Assembly (NCBI GenBank): GCA_016712565.1
Contig: JADJQU010000005.1
Location: 124,001 to 188,000, forward strand
From: Planctomycetota bacterium
GTDB taxonomy: Bacteria > Planctomycetota > UBA1135 > GCA-002686595
Direction: 5' to 3'
Length of the DNA stretch: 64,000 nucleotides
Part shown: positions 36,310 to 46,314 of the stretch, piece after piece
Layout: every line of letters starts with the position of its first letter
How positions within the stretch are numbered: position 1 is the first letter of the stretch
The notes under the pieces: generated by a model
Database searches by the model: none
Seen by the model: the letters and a program-made list of their open reading frames with translations, nothing else
What the model was told of the DNA's origin: nothing
Made by a program: the position numbers and the translations under genes

Positions 36310-38340
36310 ATGAACTCCCAATGGCTGGTGGCCCCGATCTTCGTTGCGGCGCTGGTCCTCGGCGCCTTGGCGACCTGCCAGCGCGAGGGGGAAATGCTCA
36401 CCGATCGCTACCACCACCTCGGCAACGACACGACCGAGGACTGGAAGGAGGCCGATCCCAAGCCCGAGGGGAAGCGGCTGGAACTGAAATTCGAGTCGAG
36501 GGCGAACGCGGGTGAGTGGACGCTCTATCTGGAACAGCGCAGCATCGACGACCCCTGGCGGTTGCGATTGAACGGGGCCGAATTCGCGCGGCTCCGGCCG
36601 GCTCCGGGGCTTTTGGCCCAAGCCTATTCGGTGCCGGCGGGCCTAGTGCGGGAAGGGGCGAACCTGCTCGCCTTCGTTCCCGACCAACCCAACGACGACG
36701 TGGTGATCGGCAAGGTGCGACTGGTGGAGCGTTCGCTGCGGGAGATCCACGACACGCAGCCGGTGCTGGTCAGCGTGCTGGACGACGGCAGCGGAGCCGC
36801 GATTCCGGCGCGGGTCAGCATCTTCGACGCGGCGGGCTTGCCGGCGCCCATGTACTACGCCGAATCCCCAGGAACGGCGGTGCGGGATGGCGTGCTCTAC
36901 GTTTCGGTCGGCCAGACCCGGATCGAACTCCCCAGGGGGACCTACGTGTCCCACGCGACCCGCGGCGTCGAGTGGAGCGCTTCGCGCCTGGAACTGGAGG
37001 TGCGGCCCGACACGGAGAACGTCCTGGTCCATCGGCTGCGGCGCGAGCTCGACACTCGCGGTTTCGTGGCCGCGGACACCCACATCCACACGCTGCAGTT
37101 CTCCGGCCACGGCGACGCCAGCGCCATGGAGCGGCAGGTGACCCTCGCCGGCGAAGGGGTCGAGTTCGCCGTGGCCACCGACCACAACCACCAGACCGAC
37201 TACGGGCCGTTCCAGCGCGAACTGGGACTCAGCGCCTACTTCACGGCGGTCACGGGCAACGAGGTGACCACCGACGTGGGACACTTCAACGCCTTTCCTC
37301 TCGACCCCGCCGGCAAGTTGCCGGATCACCGTCTGAAGGACTTTCCGCAGATCGTCGCGGGCATTCGCCAGCACGGCGCCAAAGTCGTGATCCTGAACCA
37401 CCCGCGCTGGCCCAGCCACGAGGACAGCCCCTTCGCCAATCACCGGCTTCACCGGGACACCGGGGCCTTCGGCACGGGACTTTCGCTCACCATGGACGCC
37501 ACCGAGCTGGTCAACTCGACCACGGTCGAGGAAGACCCGCTGTTCCTCTTCACCGACTGGTTCGCGCTGCTCAACCGCGGCGTGCGCATCTTCGCCGTGG
37601 GTTCCTCGGATTCCCACACGGTGGGGGAGCCCGTGGGCGGCGGCCGGACGTGGGTCACCGGCGCGGACGAGGATCCGTCCCGACTCGATGTGGATGCCCT
37701 GTGCCGCGCGATTCGCGAAGGGCACACCTCGATCGGCATGGGGATGTTCGCCACCGTGAAGGTCAACGGCAGCGCGGCCATGGGCGAGACCCTCGCGGCG
37801 CCGCTCCAGGGTGGACCGCTGCGGGTGGAGCTGCGCCTGCAGGCGCCTTCCTGGGCGTCGCCGCGGCGAGCGCTCCTGTTTCAGAACGGCGCGCTCGTCC
37901 AGGAGCGGCCCCTGGTTCCGCGCGCGGGAGCCCCCATGGACGAGCACCTCGCGTGGGACGTGCCCCTCGACGGCAACTACGATCGCCACCTGGTGTGCGT
38001 GGTCGTGGGCGACGCGCCCGGCCCTTTCTGGCCCACCACCAACCCCTACACCCTCGCCGCCACCAATCCGGTATTCGTGGACGTGGACGGCGGCGGCTGG
38101 AGCAGTCCCCGGGAGACCGCCGCGGCGCGGCTCGCGGCCTGCGGTCCCGGCCCCGAGGCCGTGGCTCGGGCCCTGCTGGGAGGGGACGATGCCGTGGCCC
38201 TGCACCTGCTGGACCTGTACTCCGAAAAACTGCGCTCCCAGGGCGTCGGCCCGGCCGGCCTGCGGGAGGCGCTGGCTCAGGCCTCCGTCGGCCTGCCCCC
38301 GGCCTGGGAGAGGGCCCGACGCCTGCTGGCCGGGCTCTGA
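36310..38340 (+). CDS. CehA/McbA-type PHP metallohydrolase, membrane- or lipid-anchored
   Basis: 676 residues. Residues 1-22 (LVAPIFVAALVLGALATC) form a signal or lipoprotein anchor. An N-terminal beta-sandwich region (about 40-250) is followed by a PHP-like metal domain: DTHIHTL, ATDHNHQTDYG, TGNEVTTDVGHFNAF, ILNHPRW and VGSSDSHTVG supply His and Asp metal ligands. The C-terminal part (about 500-676) looks like a beta domain plus helices. CehA/McbA relatives hydrolyse esters or carbamates or act on unknown extracytoplasmic substrates; the substrate here is unknown. GGGAAGG lies just before the ATG. Confidence 0.85.
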   Translation: MNSQWLVAPIFVAALVLGALATCQREGEMLTDRYHHLGNDTTEDWKEADPKPEGKRLELKFESRANAGEWTLYLEQRSIDDPWRLRLNGAEFARLRPAPGLLAQAYSVPAGLVREGANLLAFVPDQPNDDVVIGKVRLVERSLREIHDTQPVLVSVLDDGSGAAIPARVSIFDAAGLPAPMYYAESPGTAVRDGVLYVSVGQTRIELPRGTYVSHATRGVEWSASRLELEVRPDTENVLVHRLRRELDTRGFVAADTHIHTLQFSGHGDASAMERQVTLAGEGVEFAVATDHNHQTDYGPFQRELGLSAYFTAVTGNEVTTDVGHFNAFPLDPAGKLPDHRLKDFPQIVAGIRQHGAKVVILNHPRWPSHEDSPFANHRLHRDTGAFGTGLSLTMDATELVNSTTVEEDPLFLFTDWFALLNRGVRIFAVGSSDSHTVGEPVGGGRTWVTGADEDPSRLDVDALCRAIREGHTSIGMGMFATVKVNGSAAMGETLAAPLQGGPLRVELRLQAPSWASPRRALLFQNGALVQERPLVPRAGAPMDEHLAWDVPLDGNYDRHLVCVVVGDAPGPFWPTTNPYTLAATNPVFVDVDGGGWSSPRETAAARLAACGPGPEAVARALLGGDDAVALHLLDLYSEKLRSQGVGPAGLREALAQASVGLPPAWERARRLLAGL

Positions 38341-38400
38341 GTGTCACTCCCTCCCAACCGCCCCCTATCAGTCATCGGTTCCCTGCACGAAACTGACCCT

Positions 38401-40128
38401 ATGACGCACTCCGCGCTCCTCCGCCCGCCCGCTTCGTCCCGACCGGCGCCTCTGTGGCCCAGTTCCCCGTGGGGCCCCTCGAGCCGCGGTCTCCCATGGC
38501 ATCGGGATCCGGGGGCCGCGGCCGGGGCGACTTCCGCCTCGAACCGGGCGGCCGCCGTGTCGCGACCGGGCTCCCACGCCGAGGTGGGGGGGGCGCGCGC
38601 CGCGCTGCGGGCCGTGCTCCTGCTGCTCGTCGCCTGGCTCGTCCTCGCGGCACCTGGAAGAGCCCAGGGGGAGGAGACCGTTCGCGACTTCCGCAAGTTC
38701 TACCGCGAGGCCAAGACGACCGCCGAGCGTGTGGAGTACGTGCTCAGCCTGGAGAAGATCGAATCGACGGGCGTGGTGGACGTGCTCGTTCCGGTGCTCA
38801 AGTCCGAGGAACCGGACGTGGTTCGCGCCGCCATTCGGGTGCTCGCCGGCTTCAAGACTCTCGAGCCGGTGGATGCGCTGGTCAAGACCGCCGAGAGCGA
38901 CAAGACCGAGTCCGTGCGCCTGGGGATCTTGCAGGCCATCGGACAGGGGCGCTACACCAGCGCCGCTCCGGCGCTCCTGGCCATGCTCCCGGACAAATCC
39001 TGGGACGTGCGGCGTCGGGCCGTCGAGGCCCTGGGCGCCTTCAAGGACGCGGCCCATGGGCCGGCCATCGCGGCCCTGTGCGTCGACCCGGAACCCGCGG
39101 TGCGCGGCTCCGCCCTCGACGCCCTGGCGCTGCTCAAGTCCGAGCTCGTGATCGCGCCGGCGATCTCGTCCCTGGCCGACCCCATCTGGCAGGTGCGCGC
39201 CAGCGCCATCGGCGCCCTGGCCAAGGTGCGCCGCCAGGAGTCCATCGAGCCCCTGATCAACCGCCTGGCCGTGGAGGAGGGCCGGCTGCGCATGGACATC
39301 GGGCTCGCGCTCGACGAGATCACCGGCAAGACCCTGGGGGATCGCCACGAGATGTGGCAGCAGTTCTGGTCGAGCTACAAGGACCGCTTCAAGATCCCCA
39401 CGGACGCGGAGCTGGCCAAGCTGCGTCAGCAACAAAAGGAAACCCGCGAGAAGTACAAGCCGTCGGGTCCCCAGACCACCTACCACGGCATCGATTCGCC
39501 CTCGCGCTCGATCCTGTTCGTGATCGACGTGTCCGGTTCCATGGAGAACCTCGTGGTGGAAAAGGAGCGCTTCCAGGACGGCGGCTACCCTTCGATGATG
39601 CGCATCGACATCGTCAAGGTGGAGCTGGCGCGCACCATCGAGCGGCTCGAGCCCTACGTCAAATTCAACATCCTGGCCTTCGGCACCGACGTGAAGCCGT
39701 GGAAGAAGGAACTGGTGCCCGCCAACGTGCTCAACCGGACCGCTGGCAAGGACTGGGCACTCAAGCTCGAGCCCCTGGGCGGCAGCTCGAAGCAGGACCT
39801 GGCCAGCGTGGGCCTGACCGGGGCCGCGAATCTGGAGGCCGGCAAGACCAACACCTGGGGCGCCCTGTCCTGGGCCCTGGGCATCGCGGGCCGGGGGGCC
39901 AAGGACAAGAACTACGCCGTGGCCGTCGACACCGTCTTCTTCCTTTCCGACGGCCGGCCGTCCCACGGCGACTACGTGGACCCGGAGGACATCCTTCGGG
40001 AATTCCGGGCGGCCAACAAGCTGCGCAAGGTGGTGCTCCACACCATCGCCATCGGCGAGTTCCAGAAGGACTTCATGAAGCGCCTGGCCGAGGAAAACGG
40101 CGGCGTTTTCGTGGATCTGGGCCGCTGA
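38401..40128 (+). CDS. exported HEAT-repeat and von Willebrand factor A protein
   Basis: 575 residues. A long Ser/Pro/Arg-rich n-region precedes a hydrophobic segment (LRAVLLLLVAWLVLAAPGRA) and probable cleavage at GRAQG. About five HEAT/PBS repeats follow (residues about 105-300, VVDVLVPVLKSEEPDVVRAA, WDVRRRAVEALGAFKDAAHG). A vWA domain spans about 375-575 with an intact MIDAS: DVSGSMEN, TNTWGALS and FFLSDGRPSHGD. Likely a periplasmic Mg2+-dependent protein-binding factor. A GTG at 38341 would extend the N-terminus; the ATG at 38401 is preferred. Same strand as, and 60 nt after, the CehA-like gene. Confidence 0.86.
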   Translation: MTHSALLRPPASSRPAPLWPSSPWGPSSRGLPWHRDPGAAAGATSASNRAAAVSRPGSHAEVGGARAALRAVLLLLVAWLVLAAPGRAQGEETVRDFRKFYREAKTTAERVEYVLSLEKIESTGVVDVLVPVLKSEEPDVVRAAIRVLAGFKTLEPVDALVKTAESDKTESVRLGILQAIGQGRYTSAAPALLAMLPDKSWDVRRRAVEALGAFKDAAHGPAIAALCVDPEPAVRGSALDALALLKSELVIAPAISSLADPIWQVRASAIGALAKVRRQESIEPLINRLAVEEGRLRMDIGLALDEITGKTLGDRHEMWQQFWSSYKDRFKIPTDAELAKLRQQQKETREKYKPSGPQTTYHGIDSPSRSILFVIDVSGSMENLVVEKERFQDGGYPSMMRIDIVKVELARTIERLEPYVKFNILAFGTDVKPWKKELVPANVLNRTAGKDWALKLEPLGGSSKQDLASVGLTGAANLEAGKTNTWGALSWALGIAGRGAKDKNYAVAVDTVFFLSDGRPSHGDYVDPEDILREFRAANKLRKVVLHTIAIGEFQKDFMKRLAEENGGVFVDLGR

Positions 40129-40191
40129 CCGCCCGGGACCCGGGGCAGGGGTACACTGGGGGGCGGGAAGGCCGGAGAGCGGCGCAGGTGG

Positions 40192-40220
40192 ATTGACAGC
40201 CCTGCTCGCCGTCCGTAACT
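40192..40220 (+). promoter_or_regulatory. sigma-70 promoter of tRNA-Pro
   Basis: TTGACA (40192-40197), 17-nt spacer, TAACTT (40215-40220). This is the best consensus promoter in the window, 73 nt upstream of the tRNA. Confidence 0.65.
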
Positions 40221-40293
40221 TCTCCAGCCCAAATTCGTCGCGCCTCCGGGGAGTCCACCAGGAGTTCCCAGGGGCGCGGTCGGATGGGCAAAC

Positions 40294-40369
<76 letters not shown>

Positions 40370-40655
40370 CATTTTCCCCGCGGGCAGGGGCGACGGGCCA
40401 TTCCCGGCCCCCCCGCCGAGGTCGCGCCGGCCCCGCTGCCGTCGGATTCGGCCCCGTCGGCCCCGTCGGCCCAGCGCGGCGCCTGCCGGCCCCTCGCGGG
40501 CCGCGCGCCCGAGGATTCCGGGTCCGGGATTTCCAGCGCCAGCACCGCGACTCCGCGGTCTTCCGGTCGCTCTCGCCGAGCGGCCGCTGTAGCCTCGGCC
40601 GGGGCCCGACGCTACCCCGCGCGAATTCCCCCGCTCCCTCTCCCGTGCGCCGCGC

Positions 40656-43379
40656 ATGGCGGCACCGATTCTCATGTGGCTCCGCCTGATCTCCCTGCCG
40701 CTGGCGCTCCTCCCGTGGCTCCCTGTTCCCCAGGGCGATCCCGCGCCGGCGCTAGTGCCGCGGCCGCCGCTCTCGGCACCCGTGCCCGCCGAGCAGCAGA
40801 TCTTCTGGCAGCGCTCGTTGGCGGATGCGCAAGCCCTCTCCACGGCCCAGGGTCGGCCGATCCTCGTGGCCGTCAACATGGACGGCGAGTCCGCCTCCGA
40901 GAACATCGTGCGCGAGCGCTATCGCGACCCGAAGTTCGTGGCATTGACACGGCGCTTCGTGTGCCTGGGAGCCAGCGCCTTCCGCCATGGGGAGCGCGAC
41001 CACGCCTTCGACGGCACGCGCGTGCCCTCTCCGCGTCTGGGAGAGATCACCAGCGGGGAAGCCATGGCCCTCGAGCCCGTGCTGTTCGAGCGCTTCCTCG
41101 GCGCCGAGCGCGTCGCTCCGCGCCACGCGCTGATCCTGCCCGACGGCACCAAGCACTTCGATCTCTACCGGCTGTTCGATCTGCGCGATCTGGATCAGGC
41201 CCTGGCCGACGCCCAGTCGCTGGCGCCGGAGCCCACGCCCGTGAGCGACGGCCCCACCGACGCCGCCTCCCTGTCCGACGCGGACTGGCGCGGACTGGCC
41301 GCCGGCCGGGACGCGCGCGAGCGCACGCGCTTCGAGAACCTGCTCCGAGCGCCCGCGCCCGTTTCCCAGGTGGAATCCGCCCTGCGGGCCATCGCCGAGG
41401 TGGGGGATGGGGGGTGCGTGGAGGCCCTGCGAGTGGCCCTCGGTCGCTCCGCCGAAGCCCCCGGGCGCATCGTCCCGGCCTGCGTGGACGCGGCCCTGGC
41501 GCGCGGATTCGCGGCCGAGCTGGCCTCGGCGGTGCGCGAGGGGATCATGGACGTCCCCGAGGGCCCGGTCCGCGTGGGACTTGGGGCGCGCCTGGAATGG
41601 CTCGAGGCCCTGGCCCAGTTGGACGGGGCCGGCGCTTCCAGTCGTTCGCTGATCCTGTCCTACGCGGTGTCCGGCTCCGGCGAGGACGAGCGCGGAGTCG
41701 CCCTGGGCGCCCTGGCTGCTCCCGATTTCGACGGCGGGAGCGAGGCGCTGGCGGCGGCCATCGAAACCGCGGGCGGCCCCCTGGATCCCGCGCGGGTCCT
41801 GACCCAGGCCGCGGCGATCCCCCGCGGGACGCCCTGGCGCGCAGACGACAGCCTGGCCACGCCCCAGGAGCTCGAGGCCGAACTCGAGGCCGCCGATCAG
41901 CTGCTCTCGCTCCAAGCGGCGGATCCACGGGCCCAGTTGCGCTTCGGTCGCGCGGCCCTGACCTGTGCCCGCTCGCGACTGTTGACGGGCGGCGCGGCCA
42001 TCGACCTGCTGCTCACAGACGCGGCCAGCGCCCTGGAGCGGGCCGCGCGCGCTCTTCCCGGCGACCCCGAGCCCTGGCTCCTGTGGGCACGCTGCGCCTA
42101 CCTGCGCTCGGACTTCGCGGCGGAGGAGACCGCGGCCCTCGGGGCCTTGTGGGCAGCCGCCCCCCTGGACCCGGCCCACGAGGATCTGCTGTTGGGCCGC
42201 GTGCAGGGAGAGGGCGGTGAGCTGGCCCTCGCCGCCGAAGCCCTGGCGGGGAACCACGCCCGCCTGGAGGCGCTGCGCTGGCAGGCCGACGCCAGCGCGC
42301 GGCTCGTCGCCTCCCGATCCGGCGGCGATCTCGCCACCGAAGCCGCGGGCCTGGCCCGGGGCCTGCGGGCGGCCGCGTTGGCGGCCCTCTCCCCCAACTC
42401 CACGCCCACCGACTGGCTGACGTTCTCGGCGATCCACGCGGCCCTGGGCCGCCGCGCCGAGGAGATCGCGATCGCCCGCGCGGCCCTGGAGTTCTTCCCG
42501 GAGGACCAGGAGTTGCGCGGCGCTTTCTACCGAGGCCTCTGGGATCGCGGCTGGACCCGCGAGGCCCGCCGACAGAGCGAGGAACTTGCGCAGCGCCACG
42601 GGAGTTCCGCCGCCGCCCGTTGGTACGTGGGCTACGCCGCCATGCGCGAAGGGGACAGCCTGCGACGCGCCGAGGATCCCCAGGCGGCGCTGGCCGCCTA
42701 CGGGCTCGCGGACGCGGCGTTCCAGGCCAGCGCGCGCATGGAACCTGGGTTTCAGGACAGCGCCGACCACTACCGCGCCCTGGCGGCCCTGGGCAGCGGC
42801 TTCGCGCACCTGCTCGTGGACGAGCGCGCCGCGGCCGCCGAGGCCCTGATCCGGGGCATCGCCATCCGACCCTCGATTGCGGACGTGCGCGATGCCCTCG
42901 ATCGCGAGGCCGTGGACCTGTTGGACGGGGCACTCGAGTGGCGCCTGAGCGGCGAGAGTCCCGTGGATCCGGCGTCGCTCGCGCGCTCCCTGGGGGCTGC
43001 CGACCCCGGAAACACACGCTGGGCACGCAGCATTTCGGACAGCGAGTTGCGCGAAGGCCTGAGGGCCGACGGGCGCAAGCAGCCGGCCCGCGGGGACCGC
43101 CACATGCTGCGGGCCATCGAGATCGCTCGACTGGCCCAGGGGCCCGAGGCGGGGGACGAGGACCGACGTGCCCTGGCCCAGGCGCTGACCGTGGAGGCCG
43201 AGCGTCGTCTGGCGCGGGCGGACTTCGAATCGGCGAGGCCGCGACTTGCGGAGGCTCTGCTGCTGCTCGGGGAACGCCCGCTGGCGTCCGGTGCCTCGGA
43301 TGGGGAGTGGGTGGAGCTCGCCGCGAGGCTGCGGGGCGCCCTGGGGGATGCTCGACCCGTCTTCCGACCTGGCCGTTGA
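40656..43379 (+). CDS. exported thioredoxin-fold/TPR-like protein lacking CxxC
   Basis: 907 residues. A short N-terminal hydrophobic signal (LRLISLPLALLPWLPV) is followed by a thioredoxin-like domain (about 45-190, FWQRSLADAQALSTAQGRPI then LVAVNMDGESASENI, DPKFVALTRRFVCLG). The usual WCxxC motif of this domain is replaced by MDGESASE, so it cannot be a redox enzyme. The rest (about 200-900) is Ala/Leu/Arg-rich helical repeat sequence of TPR or HEAT character (PGDPEPWLLWARCAYLRSDF, FFPEDQELRGAFYRGLWDRG). Probably a periplasmic scaffold or binding protein. The stop codon lies 2 nt before the left end of a MITE-like element. Confidence 0.82.
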   Translation: MAAPILMWLRLISLPLALLPWLPVPQGDPAPALVPRPPLSAPVPAEQQIFWQRSLADAQALSTAQGRPILVAVNMDGESASENIVRERYRDPKFVALTRRFVCLGASAFRHGERDHAFDGTRVPSPRLGEITSGEAMALEPVLFERFLGAERVAPRHALILPDGTKHFDLYRLFDLRDLDQALADAQSLAPEPTPVSDGPTDAASLSDADWRGLAAGRDARERTRFENLLRAPAPVSQVESALRAIAEVGDGGCVEALRVALGRSAEAPGRIVPACVDAALARGFAAELASAVREGIMDVPEGPVRVGLGARLEWLEALAQLDGAGASSRSLILSYAVSGSGEDERGVALGALAAPDFDGGSEALAAAIETAGGPLDPARVLTQAAAIPRGTPWRADDSLATPQELEAELEAADQLLSLQAADPRAQLRFGRAALTCARSRLLTGGAAIDLLLTDAASALERAARALPGDPEPWLLWARCAYLRSDFAAEETAALGALWAAAPLDPAHEDLLLGRVQGEGGELALAAEALAGNHARLEALRWQADASARLVASRSGGDLATEAAGLARGLRAAALAALSPNSTPTDWLTFSAIHAALGRRAEEIAIARAALEFFPEDQELRGAFYRGLWDRGWTREARRQSEELAQRHGSSAAARWYVGYAAMREGDSLRRAEDPQAALAAYGLADAAFQASARMEPGFQDSADHYRALAALGSGFAHLLVDERAAAAEALIRGIAIRPSIADVRDALDREAVDLLDGALEWRLSGESPVDPASLARSLGAADPGNTRWARSISDSELREGLRADGRKQPARGDRHMLRAIEIARLAQGPEAGDEDRRALAQALTVEAERRLARADFESARPRLAEALLLLGERPLASGASDGEWVELAARLRGALGDARPVFRPGR

Positions 43380-43381
43380 CC

Positions 43382-43541
43382 GATACTGCCCCGCATGGCT
43401 GCGGAAGTCGGCATAAACGGCTGCTAGAAAGCCAGTTACGAATGCTCGGGCGTGCGGGGCGGAAATCGGCCTTGGCGGGGTCCCCAGGGCCGATCCGGGA
43501 GGGTACCGGCCCGAACTTCCCCAGCCATGGGGGCCAGTATC
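43382..43541. mobile_element. 160-bp MITE-like element related to the IS at 34232
   Basis: The left end 43382-43408 begins GATACTGCCCCGCATGGC and differs from the IS left end by one base in the first 26. The right end (43515-43541, reversed) reads GATACTGGCCCCCATGGC onward. The two ends match each other at 24 of 27 positions. The roughly 105 bp between have no reading frame of note. This is the expected structure of a non-autonomous element that the IS transposase could mobilise. Confidence 0.85.
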
Positions 43542-44132
43542 CCCGGCTTCACCCGCGGAGGGTGCGTGACCCCAGGCGTGGAAATCGGTTTTCCTGTTTC
43601 CCAGGGGCCCCAAATCGGGCAAGCTTTTCCTGTGGGCAGCCTCGGTGCTGCCGGGAAACTGGAGACGTTTCCGCACGCCGCCCGGCCCCTGATCGGCCCG
43701 CGCGGGCCTGATTGGGCCTGCGCAGTTCCGAAGCGCTCGCCGGGCTCCCAAGACGCCCCGCGGGGCCCCCGGGGAGCCCAGGGACGCACCAGGGGCTCGG
43801 CTGGTCCTCCTCCGGGACCTCCGGGTACCGTCCGGTACCGTCGGCGCGCGATCGCGAACTGCGCCGCAGTCCACGCGCCACCGAAATTGATCGATCCACG
43901 TTCCGAGACCCTCCCCCGGAGATTCTCGGACCCGGTCGGACGCTCCTCGCCACCGCTGGTTCCCGCGAGGACGCCAGGCCACGCACCATGCCCGATCCGT
44001 CCGCGCGGGGAGTTCCCCGGGCGCGGGACGACTGATTTCCTTCACTGGCGCCCCTGCGCCGAATTCGCGCCCGGCGCCGCCGGGAACGCGACCTGTGCAG
44101 GTGGTTCCAAACCCTCTGGGGAGGCCCAGACC
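43542..44132. other. rho upstream region
   Basis: About 590 bp, partly less GC-rich than its surroundings (TTTTCCTG motifs near 43592 and 43625). It holds a hairpin GGAAAC-TGGAGAC-GTTTCC at 43654-43672 and a duplicated CCGTnCGGTACCGT-like palindrome near 43825-43845. It may be a long 5-prime leader; rho genes are often autoregulated through theirs. No gene recognised. The frame is open but its translation has no protein character. Confidence 0.5.
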
Positions 44133-46314
44133 TTGCCTCGCGACGACAAGAACCGATCCTTCGACCCTGACTCCATCCCCTTTGGAGCCATGGACGTTCC
44201 TCCGGATGCCCTCCGCGCCCGGCCCAAAGCGGCACCCGCTTCGACGCCAGCGGCGCCGCCCGTGGTGACTCGGGACAGCCAGGCTCCCCGGGATGCCCGG
44301 CCCGTTCGCGACACCCGTCAGGCGCGCGAGATGCGCGAGCCCCTGGGGCCCCAGTCGGCCCAGCCCCCCCAGCCGCCCCAGGCGCTGCAGCCCTCCCAGG
44401 CCGGTGGCCCCGAGCCGTCCCAGGCCCAGCAGCGTCCGGGCGCGGGTGGGGGCGACGACCGTCGCGACTGGCGCAAGCCCGAGAATCGGCGCGGCCATTC
44501 GCGCCGGGGTGGCCGTCGTCGAGGCCGCAACCGCGACGGCAGGCCCGACGGCCCCATGGAAGCCCAGCAAGGCGCCTCCGAGGGTGGCGCCGGTCCCCAA
44601 CGCGAGGCCGGACGCCAGGAGGGCCCTGGGCCCCAGGGCGACGGCGAAGCCAGCGAACTGCGCCGGGACCACCCTGACCAGCGGGAGTTCTTCGGACACG
44701 AGCCCGAGGGGCGGGAGCGGGCCCCCTGGGGCCCCGGCCGTGATTCCGGCGAGCGGGGAACCCCGGCCGGTCGCGGCCCCTACCCCGATTCGCTCCCCGG
44801 CCGAGGGGACCGCGAGGATTCCGGCGCTGCTCCCGGGGACTTCGGCGGACAGCGGGGCGCCGGCTTCAGCGGGCACCCGGGGGACCGCGGGGGCGATTTC
44901 AACGACCGACGCTTCGGCCGCCGCAAGCGCCGTCGGCGCGGAGGCGGCGGGGGAGCGTACCCGCCGACGCAAGGGGGGCACCCAGGTGGGCACCAGGGCG
45001 GCCACCCAGGCGGGCCGCAAGGTGGGCCGCAAGGTGGGCCCGGGGGCTTCCCCCAGGGCGAAGACGGATCCGGTGCGGACGAAGAGGGCTCGGCGACGGC
45101 GCTCGAACCCCGCGGGGAGTTCTCCCCGGGGCCCGGCGCCCGGCAGCACGGCTCCTACGGCGCCCAACGCCACGCCCAGCCCGCGCCCGAGCCGAGGTCG
45201 GAGGTGGTGGGCATGTTCATGCCCGAGAAGGGCAGCACCGGCTTCCTGCGTTCCGCCGAGCGCCAGTTCCTTCCTTCGCGGGACGACGTGTTCGTGTCGG
45301 CCCAATTGGTGGCGCGCCACAAGCTGCGGGAGGGCTGCCTGGTGCGCGGTCCCGTGCAGCGCGGCGGTCAAGGAGGCTGGCAGCTCTCGGACATCGTCGA
45401 ACTCGACGGCAAGCACCCGCGGGAGTGGACGCAGGTCGTCTCCTACAAAAAGCTCGTCAGCATCGACCCGGACTTCCACTACGAACTCGGCAACCAGACC
45501 GGGGACGTGTCGATGAAGATCCTGGACTTGATCTGTCCCATCGGCCGCGGCACGCGCGGCCTCCTGGTGGCGCCGCCGCGCTCGGGCAAGACGATCCTGA
45601 TGCAGAAGTTCGCCTGCGGCATCCAGGAGCACTACACCGACGTGCAGCTGTTCGTGCTGCTCTTGGACGAGCGCCCCGAGGAAGCCACCGAGTGGAAGCG
45701 CATCATCAAGCCCCCCGGGCATGGTGTTCGTCTCCACCAACGACGAGCGCGCCGACAACCACGTGGCCCTGGCCGAGGCCGTTTGGGCCCGGGCGACGCG
45801 CCTCGTGGAGCTGGGGCAGGACGTGGTGCTGGTGCTCGACTCGATCACGCGCATGGCACGGGCCTACAACAACGTGCAGGGCAACTCAGGCAAGACCATG
45901 TCCGGCGGCCTGGACACGCGCGCCATGGAGCGTCCCAAGCAGTTCTTCGGCTCGGCGCGCAACACGGAGACCGCGGGCAGCCTGACGATTCTGGGCACGA
46001 CCCTGGTGGACACCGGCTCGCGCATGGACCAGGTGATCTTCGAGGAGTTCAAGGGCACCGGCAACATGGAGCTCGTGCTCTCGCGCAAGCTCGCCGACCG
46101 GCGCATCTTCCCCGCGATCGACATCGAGAAGTCGGGCACGCGCAAGGAAGAGAAGCTGATCAGTTCGCGGCGCCTGAAGCAGGTGCAGATCCTGCGGCGC
46201 GTGCTGCTGAAGATGAACTTCGTCGAGGCCATGGAACTGCTGATCACGAAGCTCGAGGACGTCGACGACGTCGACACGTTCCTCAAGCGCTTCGAGGTCG
46301 ACCCGGACAAGTGA
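44133..46314 (+). pseudogene. rho: transcription termination factor Rho, one frameshift
   Basis: Hexameric RNA helicase that terminates transcription. The TTG at 44133 is supported by GGGGAGG 8 nt upstream. A long Gln/Pro/Gly/Arg-rich arm (about 1-350, with RRGGRRRGRNRDG and HPGG repeats) precedes the RNA-binding domain and the ATPase core: APPRSGKTIL (Walker A), LLLDERPEEATEW, then DSITRMARAYNN and RIFPAIDIEKSGTRKEE. After KRIIKPPG the family sequence continues in another frame (MVFVSTNDERADNHVALAEA) to 46314. One extra C in the six-C run 45711-45716 explains this. Rho is usually essential in Gram-negatives, so a consensus error is likely. The end overlaps the next ATG by 1 nt. Confidence 0.9.
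44970..45051 (+). repeat. Gly/His/Pro/Gln codon repeats in the rho N-terminal arm
   Basis: Imperfect 12-15 bp units encode GGHPGGHQGGHPGGPQGGPQ. It is a low-complexity, length-variable type of sequence. Confidence 0.75.

Noticed and set aside
43452..44132. In-frame extension of rho upstream of the TTG
   Set aside because: The frame is open but the sequence lacks protein character and runs into the MITE; the TTG at 44133 has a strong ribosome site.
40752..45854. 1700-residue minus-strand frame
   Set aside because: Antisense shadow of the thioredoxin-fold and rho genes; it also crosses the MITE and has no recognisable motif.
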